DNA from: Codonopsis lanceolata
Lineage: Eukaryota; Streptophyta; Magnoliopsida; Asterales; Campanulaceae
Direction: 5' to 3'
Assembly (NCBI GenBank): GCA_013146195.2
Contig: CM028384.1
Coordinates: forward strand, 75,364,728 to 75,428,727
Length of the DNA: 64,000 bases
Shown: in pieces, positions 45,665-56,667 of the stretch
Position numbering within the stretch: the first letter of the stretch is position 1
Layout of the letters: every line of letters starts with the position of its first letter
Notes under the pieces: generated by a model
Told to the model about the DNA's origin: nothing
The model's database searches: none
Seen by the model: only the letters and a program-made list of their open reading frames with translations
Position numbers and translations under genes: made by a program

Positions 45665-46238
45665 ATGACCTCGGCTTCCACATCTACAGGCCAATCACGG
45701 GCTAGAGCTGGCATTTCTGTTCCGTCGTGTGATTGCAATATTCCAGCCCCATTGAAATTTTCACGAACTGATAGTAATCCCGGAAAGCTCTTCTATGGTT
45801 GTGCAAATTACAGTGTATGTTCTCAATTTATCACCAATTTTTATGCAAAAATGAATCAATAAATAGTTTCTATGTGATTATGATCATTTTGTTTTTGTAT
45901 TTTTTTTGCAGAAAACATGCAAAGGTTGTGGCTTTTTTGAATGGGCAAATGATACAAGTATAATGTGTGAAAATTGCAATCGAAATGAAAGAGAAGTGGG
46001 CAAAAGTCGAAATGCAATTGCTTAAGCTAAAAGAGAGGAAAATGACACTTAAAAAGGAAGTGAAGAGGCTTGAAGTAGAACTGGTAAAGAAAGACATGGA
46101 AATTGGCATGTTGAAGTCTCAAGTGATAAGCAGTTGGAATGTGAGGAAGTGGGTTATTGTAATTTTTTTTTGTTTGATTGTATATCACATTTTTGGCTCA
46201 AATCATAGTGGTATGTTTATGTTGCCTATAAAGAGGTA
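45665..46238 (+). CDS. GRF zinc-finger protein with coiled coil and membrane helix, in MULE
   Basis: Exon 1 (45665 to about 45813) encodes CDCNIPAPLKFSRTDSNPGK and LFYGCANYS; after an intron (acceptor at 45911), exon 2 continues KTCKGCGFFEWANDTSIMCE. Together these form a GRF-type zinc finger (CxC...C...CxxCxFFxW). The following coiled coil rich in Lys/Glu (MQLLKLKERKMTLKKEVKRL) and a hydrophobic helix (VIVIFFCLIVYHIF) near 46155-46200 are in a different frame, so one frameshift lies near 45990-46020. GRF-finger plus C-terminal membrane helix is a common small plant protein design, and such ORFs occur in plant MULEs. Its role in transposition is unknown. The stop is at 46236-46238. Confidence 0.7.
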
Positions 46239-46309
46239 AACTTTGATCAAACCATAGTGGTATGTGTATGGTGGTATGGTATCAGTTGTAAATGTTCTGT
46301 TATATTTTG

Positions 46310-46790
46310 GTTGATGAATTTGAGCAATTGGTTGGCTGTTGAGGTGTTCTGTAAATGTTTTGTTACATGGGTGTTGAATTTGAGCAATTGGTTGGTTGTT
46401 GATTAATTTTTTGCAATTGGTTTGTTAGTGCTCTGTAAATGTTTTGTTACATTTTCTAAAAATGTTTGTTACATGGTTGTTGAATTTGAGCAATTGGTTG
46501 GTTGTTGATGAATTTTTTGCAATTGGTTTGTTAGTAACACAATGGTAAGAGGTTTGCAATTGGTTTGTTGATGAATTTTTTGCAATTGGTTTGTTAGTGC
46601 TCTGTAAATGTTTTGTTACATTTTCTGTTTTGTTACATTTTCTAAAAATGTTTGTTACATGGTTGTTGAATTTGAGCAATTGGTTGGTTGTTGATGAATT
46701 TTTTGCAATTGGTTTGTTAGTAACACAATGGTAAGAGGTTTGCAATTGGTTTGTTGATGAATTGGTTTGCAATTGGAGATACATATTCAT
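46310..46790 (+). repeat. Minisatellite downstream of the GRF ORF
   Basis: A unit of about 186 bp is repeated (ttctaaaaatgtttgttaca at 46454 and 46640), built from smaller gcaattggtttgttag and gagcaattggttggttg motifs. The copy next to gap 1 (1955-2060) has fewer units. Confidence 0.8.
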
Positions 46791-47215
46791 AACACAAGTC
46801 ATAGCACAATTTACCCAACATGTCCAAAATCATAACACAATTAAGTTACATGCCCAAAAGCACAAGTTTACATGTTCAATTTGCCCAACATGTCCAAAAT
46901 CATAACACAATGGTAAAAGGTTTCAGAACATTTACATTCCCAAATCATAACACAATTCAGAACACAATTTACCCAATATGTCCAAAAGCACAAGTTTACA
47001 TGTTCAAAGCATACATGTTCTATTTTTGTCCAAAATTATATCACTTAACAACCTATCACTTTTTTCCAGTGTCAAATTTTGTCAGTACATGTCTTCCCCT
47101 CCAAACAAAAGGTGTATCACTACTCCTTGGTGACCCTACAGTATACATATTGCTGGTAAATTGGCTAGTTGATGTAGCTGGACCTGTTTCATATCCATAC
47201 ACTACAACAAAAAAG

Positions 47216-47570
47216 GGCTTTTACAACGTTTTTAAAACGTTGTGAAAGACCTTTTACAACGTTTTTGAAAACGTTGTCAAAACCAACGTTGTAATAGGTC
47301 ATTTTATTTCACAACGTTTTTCAAAACGTTGCAAAAAACGTTGTTGTTTATCCTCCACAATTCATTTCAAAAATGTTGTGAAATTGATTTTACAACGTTT
47401 ATTTGTAAAAACGTTGTAAAATCAATTTCACAACATTTTTTTAAAAACGTTGTAAAATCAATTTCACAACATTTTTTAAAAAACGTTGTAAAATCAATTT
47501 TACAACATTTAAAAAAAAACGTTGTGCTTTTTATATTACAACGTTTTCAAAAAACGTTGTAAAATGATAT
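47216..47570. repeat. AACGTT subterminal array, left end of CACTA 3
   Basis: Fifteen AACGTT palindromes in about 350 bp, mostly as acaacgttttt/aaaaacgttgt pairs that form short inverted repeats, plus acaacattt variants. A shorter array lies at 56568-56655 and a related one in CACTA 2 (45015-45325). Confidence 0.88.
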
Positions 47571-48109
47571 TTTTTATAAAAAAAAAACAAAATCCTGGTT
47601 CTTATATATCTAATTTCATTCCAGCCATTACATCAATCTAAGCTGACAAAATGACAAGTTTCAGTACATAATACATGATATCTAAGAGGGACATACAACA
47701 AATATTGGCAAAGGAAACATACTATTACATTTTCCGTAAGACTTGGCTCAAAATTGTAGCTCAAAATTGCCAATGCAGATACACACATTGCCAATAGTGT
47801 GTTCTAAGTCAAAAACTACTCGACATAAATCATGCCATAACACGACTGTACAAGTCTTCTTTCTATCAAAGGTGAGAACTGGAAAATGTAAGCAGGAAGC
47901 TTTCATCCCAAGGCTTTTTATTGGTCTGAGAGCATGTTAAGTCTAAGTCACTAATGTTCTCTAAACCTAAAGTTGTAAGAGTTAGACGGCCCACAAAATA
48001 TAACATACACTAACATTTCTCTTCTTACATGGAAATATAGTTGTACTTGATCAATTTTAAAAAAATTCAATCTAGAATAAGTAAATATGAAGATTTAACC
48101 TACTATTCT

Positions 48110-49083
48110 AGTACTGTATGCCCAGGAGTTCTGTCAAACCATTGCCTTCTCTTCTTTGTCATTTTCAAAATTAATCTCAAACATCTTGGCAAAGTTCTGG
48201 CCCAAGCAATGAGAAGTAGCACCTTGTATACCACGTCCAGCTTTTGGAATAAAAGCCTGGACAAGAATGCGATTAAAAAGAGAAAAAAATACATTTCCCT
48301 AGAAAACACAAAAGTACAAGATATCTTATATATTTCTTCAACTGAAGCGATGTATAGAGTCATATACCTCAACACTGGTAGTATAAAGTCCCCCAGCAAA
48401 CTTTTCAAGCTCACTTTTCCCGCCCTTAACCACAGGAACAGCCAAGAACTCCTCGTATACACACCTATAAAGTTCCAAGATTTCAAGAACCTGTATTAAA
48501 TCAACAAAAACAGACACCAAGTAAAAATTTGGACCGTTCTTTTGTCGAGTTTCTAGATAGCTTTTTTATTGTAGTCTCTTTTGCTAGGGTATACTACCTG
48601 TATAGAAAGGACGCGACACCTGGTTTGTCGCTTGTTAATATATTTATTAATTACTTATCAAAAAATGAGCTAAAAACAAAAGCAAGAATCAGGGGCCAAA
48701 GTTGTTCGGTCAAAAAACCCAAAGCATAATGTCTCAAAAAACCCCAAAAAAGCATAGAGCAAAATTTCTTGCCCAGGAGAGGTCGACAGCAAGATAGCGG
48801 AAACAAGAAGTGATAGTAATCATTGCAAAATTTCAGCCCCCTCTTTACTGAAAATATATCAAGAAGTGATAGTAATCATTGCATAAAAAATTCCATGTTC
48901 ATAATCTCTGAAGTTTAGGTGATCCTCTCATGTAAGACAAAGGTATGAGGTTCTAATTTACATATTATAAGACATGCTTCTACAAAGCCAAAGTTCAAAA
49001 CATGTATTTCATACCTCTTCATCTGCCTCAGCCTTTGTTGCAAAAGCAGTATGCCCTTCTTGCCAAAGAAATTCACGGCTCCT
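48110..49083 (-). pseudogene. Cytosolic-type prolyl-tRNA synthetase fragment
   Basis: Three minus-strand exons with proper splice sites: about 49083-49015 (SREFLWQEGHTAFATKAEAD), about 48492-48371 (VLEILELYRCVYEEFLAVPV, then GGKSELEKFAGGLYTTSVE), and about 48258-48110 (AFIPKAGRGIQGATSHCLGQ, NFAKMFEINFEN, then KAMV-stop-QNSWAYST). These are class II catalytic-core sequences of the eukaryotic/archaeal-type prolyl-tRNA synthetase. A TGA replaces the Trp expected in KAMVWQNSWAYST. Only about 110 residues remain of some 500. Exons and introns are kept, so capture was from genomic DNA. Confidence 0.85.
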
Positions 49084-51307
49084 ACGAATTAGAAGGATTA
49101 AGACAGATCAGTAAATATCCAGACAAGAATTGTGATTGGTAGCGGTACTGATATATTCCAATTAAAGGCACAACAAAAAAATGGATTTGTAACGGTGCCA
49201 ACTCAATTTTCCAACAATCTATAAAATCACCTGAGCCAAATTAATGGATATTACGAAGTACTAAAAACAAATTGAGGGTGGAATAAACACCAAAAAGTAC
49301 GTTTGAAGAGGAAAATTAATCAGACCAGAATTAAAATAAAATAAAAAACAAACAAGATGACAGTTTGACGGAAAAAAATCTGTAAGAAAAGAACTTAAAT
49401 TTTATTTGACGTAAATTACTTCCCATAAATGACTTAAATTCAATCAGAGATATCTTAGAAAATGGCAGACATTAAACTAGCCTCCAGATTATAAACTGAA
49501 AAAACACATATTGCGTAAGGCACAGACCAATGAATGAAGTTGCAGACATTATATAGTTAAGGTGGGACAAACTAAAAACACTCGCTATATAAGCACCTGA
49601 TAAATGGAGTAGGGTGACTGAATTTTAATATGGATGTCGAACATGCATGAATAGATTTTCTAGGGCCTATGGATGGTAGTTGGTTATTTCCAGTTAGAGC
49701 AGGTCCCTCTTTGTCACGCCATATAAAGATTCTGAATTTATTGAACATTGCAACTATTTTTATCACTATAGCTGTAGAGGCATTTCTGGAGTTTTATGTA
49801 TTTGTTATATACATGTAAAATTGAGAGTGAAATTGTATAGGGCATTAAATATACATGCTTTACTTTATTTTCCTGATTGATGGGTAACCAAGAGCCACAT
49901 GCAGAAAAATGATTGTAGCTGACATTGAAATGAATAAACATGGATGTTTAGAAATGAATAAACATGAATAAACATGGTTGTAACAGGAGCAGTTATGTTT
50001 CTGCTCATTGATGTAGGCTGGTACGTGCTCTTGTCCAAGCAAATCTGCCAATGACCTCTCTCTCTCTCTCCCACAAAGAAACTCAAAAGATAAGTGAGAT
50101 CTCATAGTTGCCATTTATGGGCAAAGCAGCTTTATTAACACAGACAAAACCAGAGTTTCCAAATTTAGGATTATGAGAAGAGTGAGTTTGGAGAGAAAAG
50201 GGTACGACACATTTTGATCAGTTTGGTTCATTAACTCAAAAGGTATTGCATCACCACCCATGCAACACAAAAAAAAAAAAAGCTGATAACTTTTCTCATC
50301 GTGTGCCTACAGAACATTCCAGAATCAGCACCACAAAGAATTATCAGGCTTTGCATGGTTATAGCATATAATCATTCATAAAAGTGACTATCATGGCTAA
50401 CAAGAGAAAAAAAAACAAGGATTGAATAGGTCTTACACTATCAATCTGATCTCGAGGTATGAACTTCAAACCTGAAAGCATCTTTTCTTTACTTTCCTCA
50501 CAATATCAGGAAGGCTGGTGTAGTGCATCAGTTAGATGTATTCTGAACAACCAGGATCAAACAATCATTTTACTTTTAACAATGTTATCAGTTGAAAACA
50601 TAGTTTTTGAGTAGATTGTAACACCAAAGAAATGCTTCAAACCAATGCCAAAACCACACCACAAGGCCAAAAAATGAAAATAAGGTATGCATGGAAAGGT
50701 CTATGAGTATAATTTCTATTCCAATTTACAGATCAAGATTTGAGTATCTGTAGCCTAAGTTATGGTCAAAAGAGTAACAGGTGTCCAGAAACAACTTCCG
50801 AACAGTCACAGTTTTTGGCTTCCAAAACCAGCTCCAAAATCTCTCCAAATCAACCTATTTTCACAAGGGTTCAATCCCAACATAAATTAGGTACACCAAG
50901 ATTGAATTAGGGAAAGAAATGGACCAAAACAAAGATCATTTGATAGGTCAAAACCTATGGCAAAAATTGCTAAAACTCAAGGCTGTCCAAAAACTTAGCA
51001 GAATTATGCCAACTTCCAATTAAATCTGGTACTGATCCATAAGGCCAAAAATTACAAATAAGCTACCATTGGAAAGCTATAAGAATTAGCTTTCTAACAA
51101 AGCAAACGGAATGAGATTCCGCTAATTCTAAAGAAAGTTATGACACTTCTAGTAACAAGTGTCCAAACAGCACATTAAGAGTTAAAATGATTTCAAATTC
51201 AAACTTCAAGGCTTTAGCTTGGCATGTCTACATAAAATACTTTTATGCCTTGTTTAGATAGATGGTTTGTTTGTGGTTTGCAGTCTTATTCGTGGTTTTG
51301 TAACAAT
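49084..51307. other. CACTA 3 interior, non-coding
   Basis: No gene recognised. Contains the dispersed repeat shared with the gap-2 flank (50676-51187). Confidence 0.4.
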
Positions 51308-51344
51308 TTAATCAAAAAGTAAGAGAGAAAAAGAGAAAGTACTT

Positions 51345-51625
51345 TGTTTGGCATTTACCTTGGTAAGTAAAGATTCAGTCTGAATGTTCATGAAGACAAT
51401 AGGGACCCCTGCTGCCTGAGAAGCATTAAGCCATGCATTTGCTCTAGCAAGGGTGTCCTCCAGATCATTATACCGAGAAGCATCTCTACCGGAGGCTTTT
51501 GGAAGCAGGAGAATGGAAAGAAAGCAGCTTGAATTTGGAGTTAATAGTAACTCCTGCATTCTCTTCTCCCATGGATATGAGACGTATCCATCATGAAGTT
51601 GAGTCGTGGCCAATGCACTCACCAT
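51345..51625 (-). pseudogene. Fragment of a conserved plant gene, name not recognised
   Basis: A well-formed minus-strand exon encodes MVSALATTQLHDGYVSYPWE, KRMQELLLTPNSSCFLSILL, ASRYNDLEDTLARANAWLNA and SQAAGVPIVFMNIQTESLLT and ends at a GT donor (aag|gtaaatg). Composition and structure look like a real plant exon rather than chance, but I cannot name the gene. Same strand as the prolyl-tRNA synthetase and TypA pieces. Confidence 0.6.
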
Positions 51626-54600
51626 CCTGGAAGTCCTTGAAGCTGCATATGCAGCAAAATTTTAAAAAAGATTATGGTGGAAAAACAGAAAAATGTATGG
51701 TAAGGAACAACAAATTGAACCTCGTCATGCAAAAGAAAACAAAAATGCACAAGGATATAAGTTGAACTTCACAGTCTAGACAAAATTCCAATGGCACAAA
51801 TCATACAAGCTAATATCTATTGTCACTGCAATTTAATCTTTAATATCAGACATACCCTCAGTGACTTCTCTGCAATGAAAGTGCAAGCTGACATATCAAG
51901 ATAGTAAATATGTGTCTACTGATACTGCTCAGTGTAACTGTGTTAAGATCCCCCAAAATTGCATCAGCAAATGAAATCTATTAACATGTTCAAAAGATAG
52001 GATGAGATACACGGAAGGTTTTACATGTTCAGCTCATATTAACCATCTAATTGGCTTCTAAATCTATCATTAATCCTCATGATAACATTCGAATAACACG
52101 AGTAGTTAGTGCTGATTGCATAGCCAAGCTGCTATGCTAAAAGAAAATTAAGATGAAATAAACATGAAACACAATGGTCCAATCAAATCGAACCATCAAT
52201 TGAAGTATGGAGTAGTTAATAACACAATAAATAGGATACATTTGTAACCTTTTGATGGAAAGTTCCTCATTCTGCCAGGGAAATAGTGCTTTTGCTTTAT
52301 ATATGACCACCTACTATTAATGAGTACCAATATATCCAGGGACTTTTAGTGGACTAGTTCATAGTTGGACCATCTGTTCTTGTTTCTCAGGAACAGGGGA
52401 TGGACAAATCATGAGTCAGGCTCAGCTCATGTTATGGGATCTTCAATATCAATATCATGGCCATTCCTGCAGTTCTTACACCATATTATTAGTGTTGATA
52501 GTTTTCATTACAGCTGTCCTCTTCTCTATCCTCAAACCCTAATCTATTTCAAGCTGCCTATATTTTATGCATATTAAGCATGTCCCTGTACTATCCTTTG
52601 CTAAAGTTCATCTTTAGTTAGGACAAGATTTCACTTTGAACATTTGCAGAAAACTTTATTCTGCCAATGAAACAGTAAATTCTCCATTTGATAGAAGCGC
52701 ATTGAGAGGGCAGTAAACATTTGGTCAGTATGTTTTGTTGTTGCTTTCAATTTTTTTGTGTTTGCTTTCCAATATCGCCCATTGGATTTTAAAATATCGT
52801 GTCATCAATCTGTCCCGATCGCATGCTATTTATTTACTAGTTTGCCATACTTCTGTCACAGCTACTAGACATTTTTCTGTCTTTGTGAATGATTAATGAA
52901 TCTTTGTGAATAGGTCTTATTACTGATGGCAGGGAACTTCTAGGGTATAAAGTGATTGATCTTATATCTTAGTACTTAACGGACCTGTTTTTCTCCCGGT
53001 TTTCTATGCTTTTATACAAACTGTTTAGGGCTGAAGTTAGTTCATAATTTGGAGCAGATTTTGCACCTGTAATCTGTCCAAATTAAGCTGGGAGTTCGAG
53101 TAATAATTTTCTAAGGAAACGTTATAAGTTTGAGCAGGTCGTGGGAGGGTTTGTGACGGGTTGAAGAGCTGTTTGGGTGGAGTTTTGTTCAGCCTAGGAA
53201 CTGTCCAAATTGCTGGAACAGAATTGGAGGTGTTCAGATTTTTGACGTCATATCAGCAATTTTTGAGAGTCAAGCATAGGAATAACAGAGTAGCAATAAC
53301 TGAGCAATTTTTTTTGTATGAGGAGACAGGTAGTTGGCACATACCTGTCCGTTGCGAGGTTGTCCTTGTTGTGTGTTTGTTTTTCTCATAATTCCGGTCT
53401 TCATCGGACCACATTCTAATGCCCATAGCTGCAAACACAAATCTGTGCTGATTGGAATTATTGGAGAAAATCAAAGAATACTGCATATGAAACAAATATA
53501 GAAGAACAATAACTAAAAACCTAACTATGTACTGCTTCTACAAACACTTCTTATTACCAAACTGCAAGATTTATATCTTGTTTATTGGCAATGTGTTTTA
53601 ATACAAACTAGAACATACTCTTTTCTGCTTTGATTAATTGCTCTTTCTGACACTCTTTTCAGATCCTACAGTATGACTATGGATTGGAGTAGCGTTCATC
53701 AGACAAACTCATAAATAAATCATCTTAACCTACTTCTTTCCAATTTCCTACTCCCTAATGAAATCCTACTTTAAGTTCATGAAATTAGTTCAGTTGTAGC
53801 TCCATTCTCCGCACCTTATCTTCCCTTGTTGGTGATCTCTGTTTATGACCTTTACTATAGAGAGATAATCTGCAGTCGATCTATCTTTAAAAGTACTGCT
53901 CCATGAAAAACATCTTCTCTTATGGACTTAGAAAATTGATTCATTTCATCTAATAGATATATGTATCCTAGTAAACTGAGAAAATATACTTTGAGATGGT
54001 CTGAACCAGATAGCAAATCATGGTGTATCTAGTAGCACCAATTATTATTAACAATTGTTGTAATGGATAAGATGACAAAGAAGAAAAGTAAAGAAGTTGG
54101 GTTAGATTTCTATCAGTTTCCAAAAAGGGAGGCCCAACAGAATGGTATGATCAATCTCATTAGTTACATTTATTTTTCCTTTTTCTTGAATCATGTCAGT
54201 ACAACTTTTCCATAGTTTGGAGTTTTTAGATATGCTCTAGGAAGAGTGATAATGTTGTTTCAGATAATAACTTGCAGCCAAATATTGCAAGAAGTAAGAT
54301 GATCAACAGTACTGGAGAAAAAGGTATTCGAACAAAGCAAGAAGTGAACAAGGATGGTGCAACAACTCCACTCATTAAATACTGCAAAGAACTGAACAAG
54401 CATGAACTTAGTCATCCTTTAGTTTGTAAAACTCTTAGAACATGATAGAGTTCTCATGACTCTTGTTATGATGAAAAATGAAGAAGGAAAAAAAATTACT
54501 TTGTGATCATTTATTCATTTCTCATAACAGCAGCAGTTTTTAGAATTATTTTTCAAGGGACATTGCTACATAGTTTCTGAATTAAGAATCATATTATTGA

Positions 54601-56287
54601 TTTCAGTTAGCATTAAGAAATCCTTATCTATAATCTAGACATAAAAAATCTAAGAAATGAGCACGCGTTTAGAGAGAGCTTCATCTTCTTTGAATTGAAT
54701 CCACTTAGATTGCACATCAGGTAATGAATATTAATTACATTAGAGAATATGTCTTGCTTTTACCCCTTACCTAGAAGATTTTGATCGCTCCTCTCCGTTT
54801 TTCAGATAAGAAAAAAGTAGCCTTTGGACTGAACTCAAATATTTACTCTTTACTAATGAATTTCACTCAGTAGAAAGCCTCCAAGAAAAGCATAACAAGC
54901 TGAATTCTCTACTATATCAAGCTGAACTCTCCAAAGTATATTCTTGGTTACCTTTCTGACAGCTTTGGCTCAACCATTTAAAATTCCTTGTAAAATCTAG
55001 TAGGTTTTACTTTCTTACCCTTATAAATTGATGTAATCTATATCAGCTTATTTAGGTTGGTTTAATGAAGTTTTAGGTTTTCCTTAGATTAGAACTTGGG
55101 TATGATTGCTACCTTGGATCTTAGAGGTAGTTTTGTTCACTTAGACTTGCTTTTGTCCTGCATATATGATGATGGCAAGTTTGGCAGCACTCAAAGTGTG
55201 TTTAAGGTGCAAGTGTAACATTATCGTAGCTTATGCAACAATACTTGTATAAGCTTTATGCTTTTGATAGTTTTTTTTGTTTGTTTGATAGGTTATCTTA
55301 AATATATTGTTAATACAGATATTTTTTTGTTCTGATCATGAAGTGTTATGATCTTTATTGAAAAATTATGTTTTATTACATACTATACATTTCAGGATCG
55401 AAAACATTTAGTTTGAATTTGCCTTTATTTTAACTACATCAAAAGTTCATACAAACCTAAACTTGTGATAATTGGTATATGCAAGATTGAAGGAGACATC
55501 AATTGCAACTTCCCATTTTTCAAGCGAATAATAAAAAAAATACATAATATTGTTAAAAAAAATACTTAAACCCTCGATCACAGGTATGCTTCTTGTTTTC
55601 TGTAGAGGCTTTGATTTAACTTAACAGAAGAAGGTTTCGTAGATGTGTAATCTTTATGCAGTTTATGGAAAATTGGAGGGTACAGGCCACAGAGTGATAG
55701 TATTCTTAGGGATCAGTACTTCAAAATTCTTCTGGTTAAGGATAAGGTGGTCTATTCAGCTCTTTCTGTCGGCAATGGGGGCTTTCATAGGAGTAGTTAT
55801 TTCTGATTTGTGCAAGCACTGAAAAGTGGTTCGTAGTGATTCGTTTCGGGTCGTAATGACTTTTGAATTTGTTAAAGTTTCTTCCATTTGATCTTTTGTG
55901 GACCCTCATTGAGGTATGAGGACCATGACGTGATTCTCAACCATGTATCTTTGAAAGAAGATACGCATCTTTCAGATCAGACGAAGTACTTGTGATGTTT
56001 AAGTTATCTTTCATATGTTTTCTTTTTTACTGCGTACAATGTAAAATATTCCTTCTGTAACTTGCATAGAGATTTAAGATTCTTGATTCAGTATGATTAA
56101 GAATATTCAGAAAATTATGTTGCAATTCACAATCTCAATTAGAGAACAGGATCGTAAGACATGACTGCAACAATATTGATGATGACTGCATTTTTGCACT
56201 TATACCTATACTGAAATTATTTCAAGTTTCATAATGGTGTTCAGAAAATCAAAAAGGAAATAACACTAACGAGACTAATTCACATAC
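51626..56287. other. CACTA 3 interior, mostly non-coding
   Basis: Long AT-rich stretch. A short exon-like piece (AAMGIRMWSDEDRN on the minus strand near 53400) might be another captured fragment but is too short to assign. A 70-bp segment, agctgtttgggtggagttttgtt and related text, partly recurs around 53165 and 53330. Confidence 0.4.
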
Positions 56288-56383
56288 CTAAGCCCTTCCA
56301 TATCAATCATTTGCCCACGCCTCTTACCCATAAGTTCAACCACAGATCCTGTATATTCTTCTGGTACCTCCACAGTGGCAATC
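56288..56383 (-). pseudogene. TypA/BipA translational GTPase fragment
   Basis: A single minus-strand exon, with acceptor (ttgcag) and donor (gtatgtg), encodes ATVEVPEEYTGSVVELMGKR then RGQMIDMEGL. This is characteristic of the C-terminal half of plastid TypA/BipA GTPases. No other exon of the gene is seen. Confidence 0.75.
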
Positions 56384-56667
56384 TGCAAGTAAACCATATT
56401 AATTTTGTTTCGGAAAATGTGACATGGCATTTGGAGCAATACATCTGTACATTCGAATATTACATAGCCTATTAAGTCGTGATCATAGTGTCTTCTACTA
56501 GTTGCTTGCACAAAAAATTGCACTGCAGATTAAAACAATCTGCAATTTCCAGCACATCAAGATACCACAATGTTTTTTAAAAAACGTTGTCTAAACTCAA
56601 CTTACCACAACGTTTCTATGAAAACGTTGTAAAAAGAATGTTGTAAAAAGTCATTTTTGTTGTAGTG

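Larger units (their letters stand above)
47200..56667. mobile_element. CACTA element 3, gene-fragment carrier inside MULE C
   Basis: Bounded by CACTACAACAAAAA at 47200 and its complement at 56667, with subterminal AACGTT-containing motifs on both sides. The flanking trinucleotides are ATA on the left and GTA on the right, so no simple duplication. No transposase seen. It contains fragments of prolyl-tRNA synthetase, an unnamed conserved gene and TypA/BipA, all on the minus strand, plus a dispersed repeat at 50676-51187. Confidence 0.88.

Noticed and set aside
47329..47562. ORF rich in KNVVKSI repeats
   Set aside because: Translation of the AACGTT subterminal array; an artefact of tandem motifs.
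53390..53430. bHLH transcription-factor exon (AAMGIRMWSDEDRN)
   Set aside because: The match is a dozen residues and has no supporting second exon.
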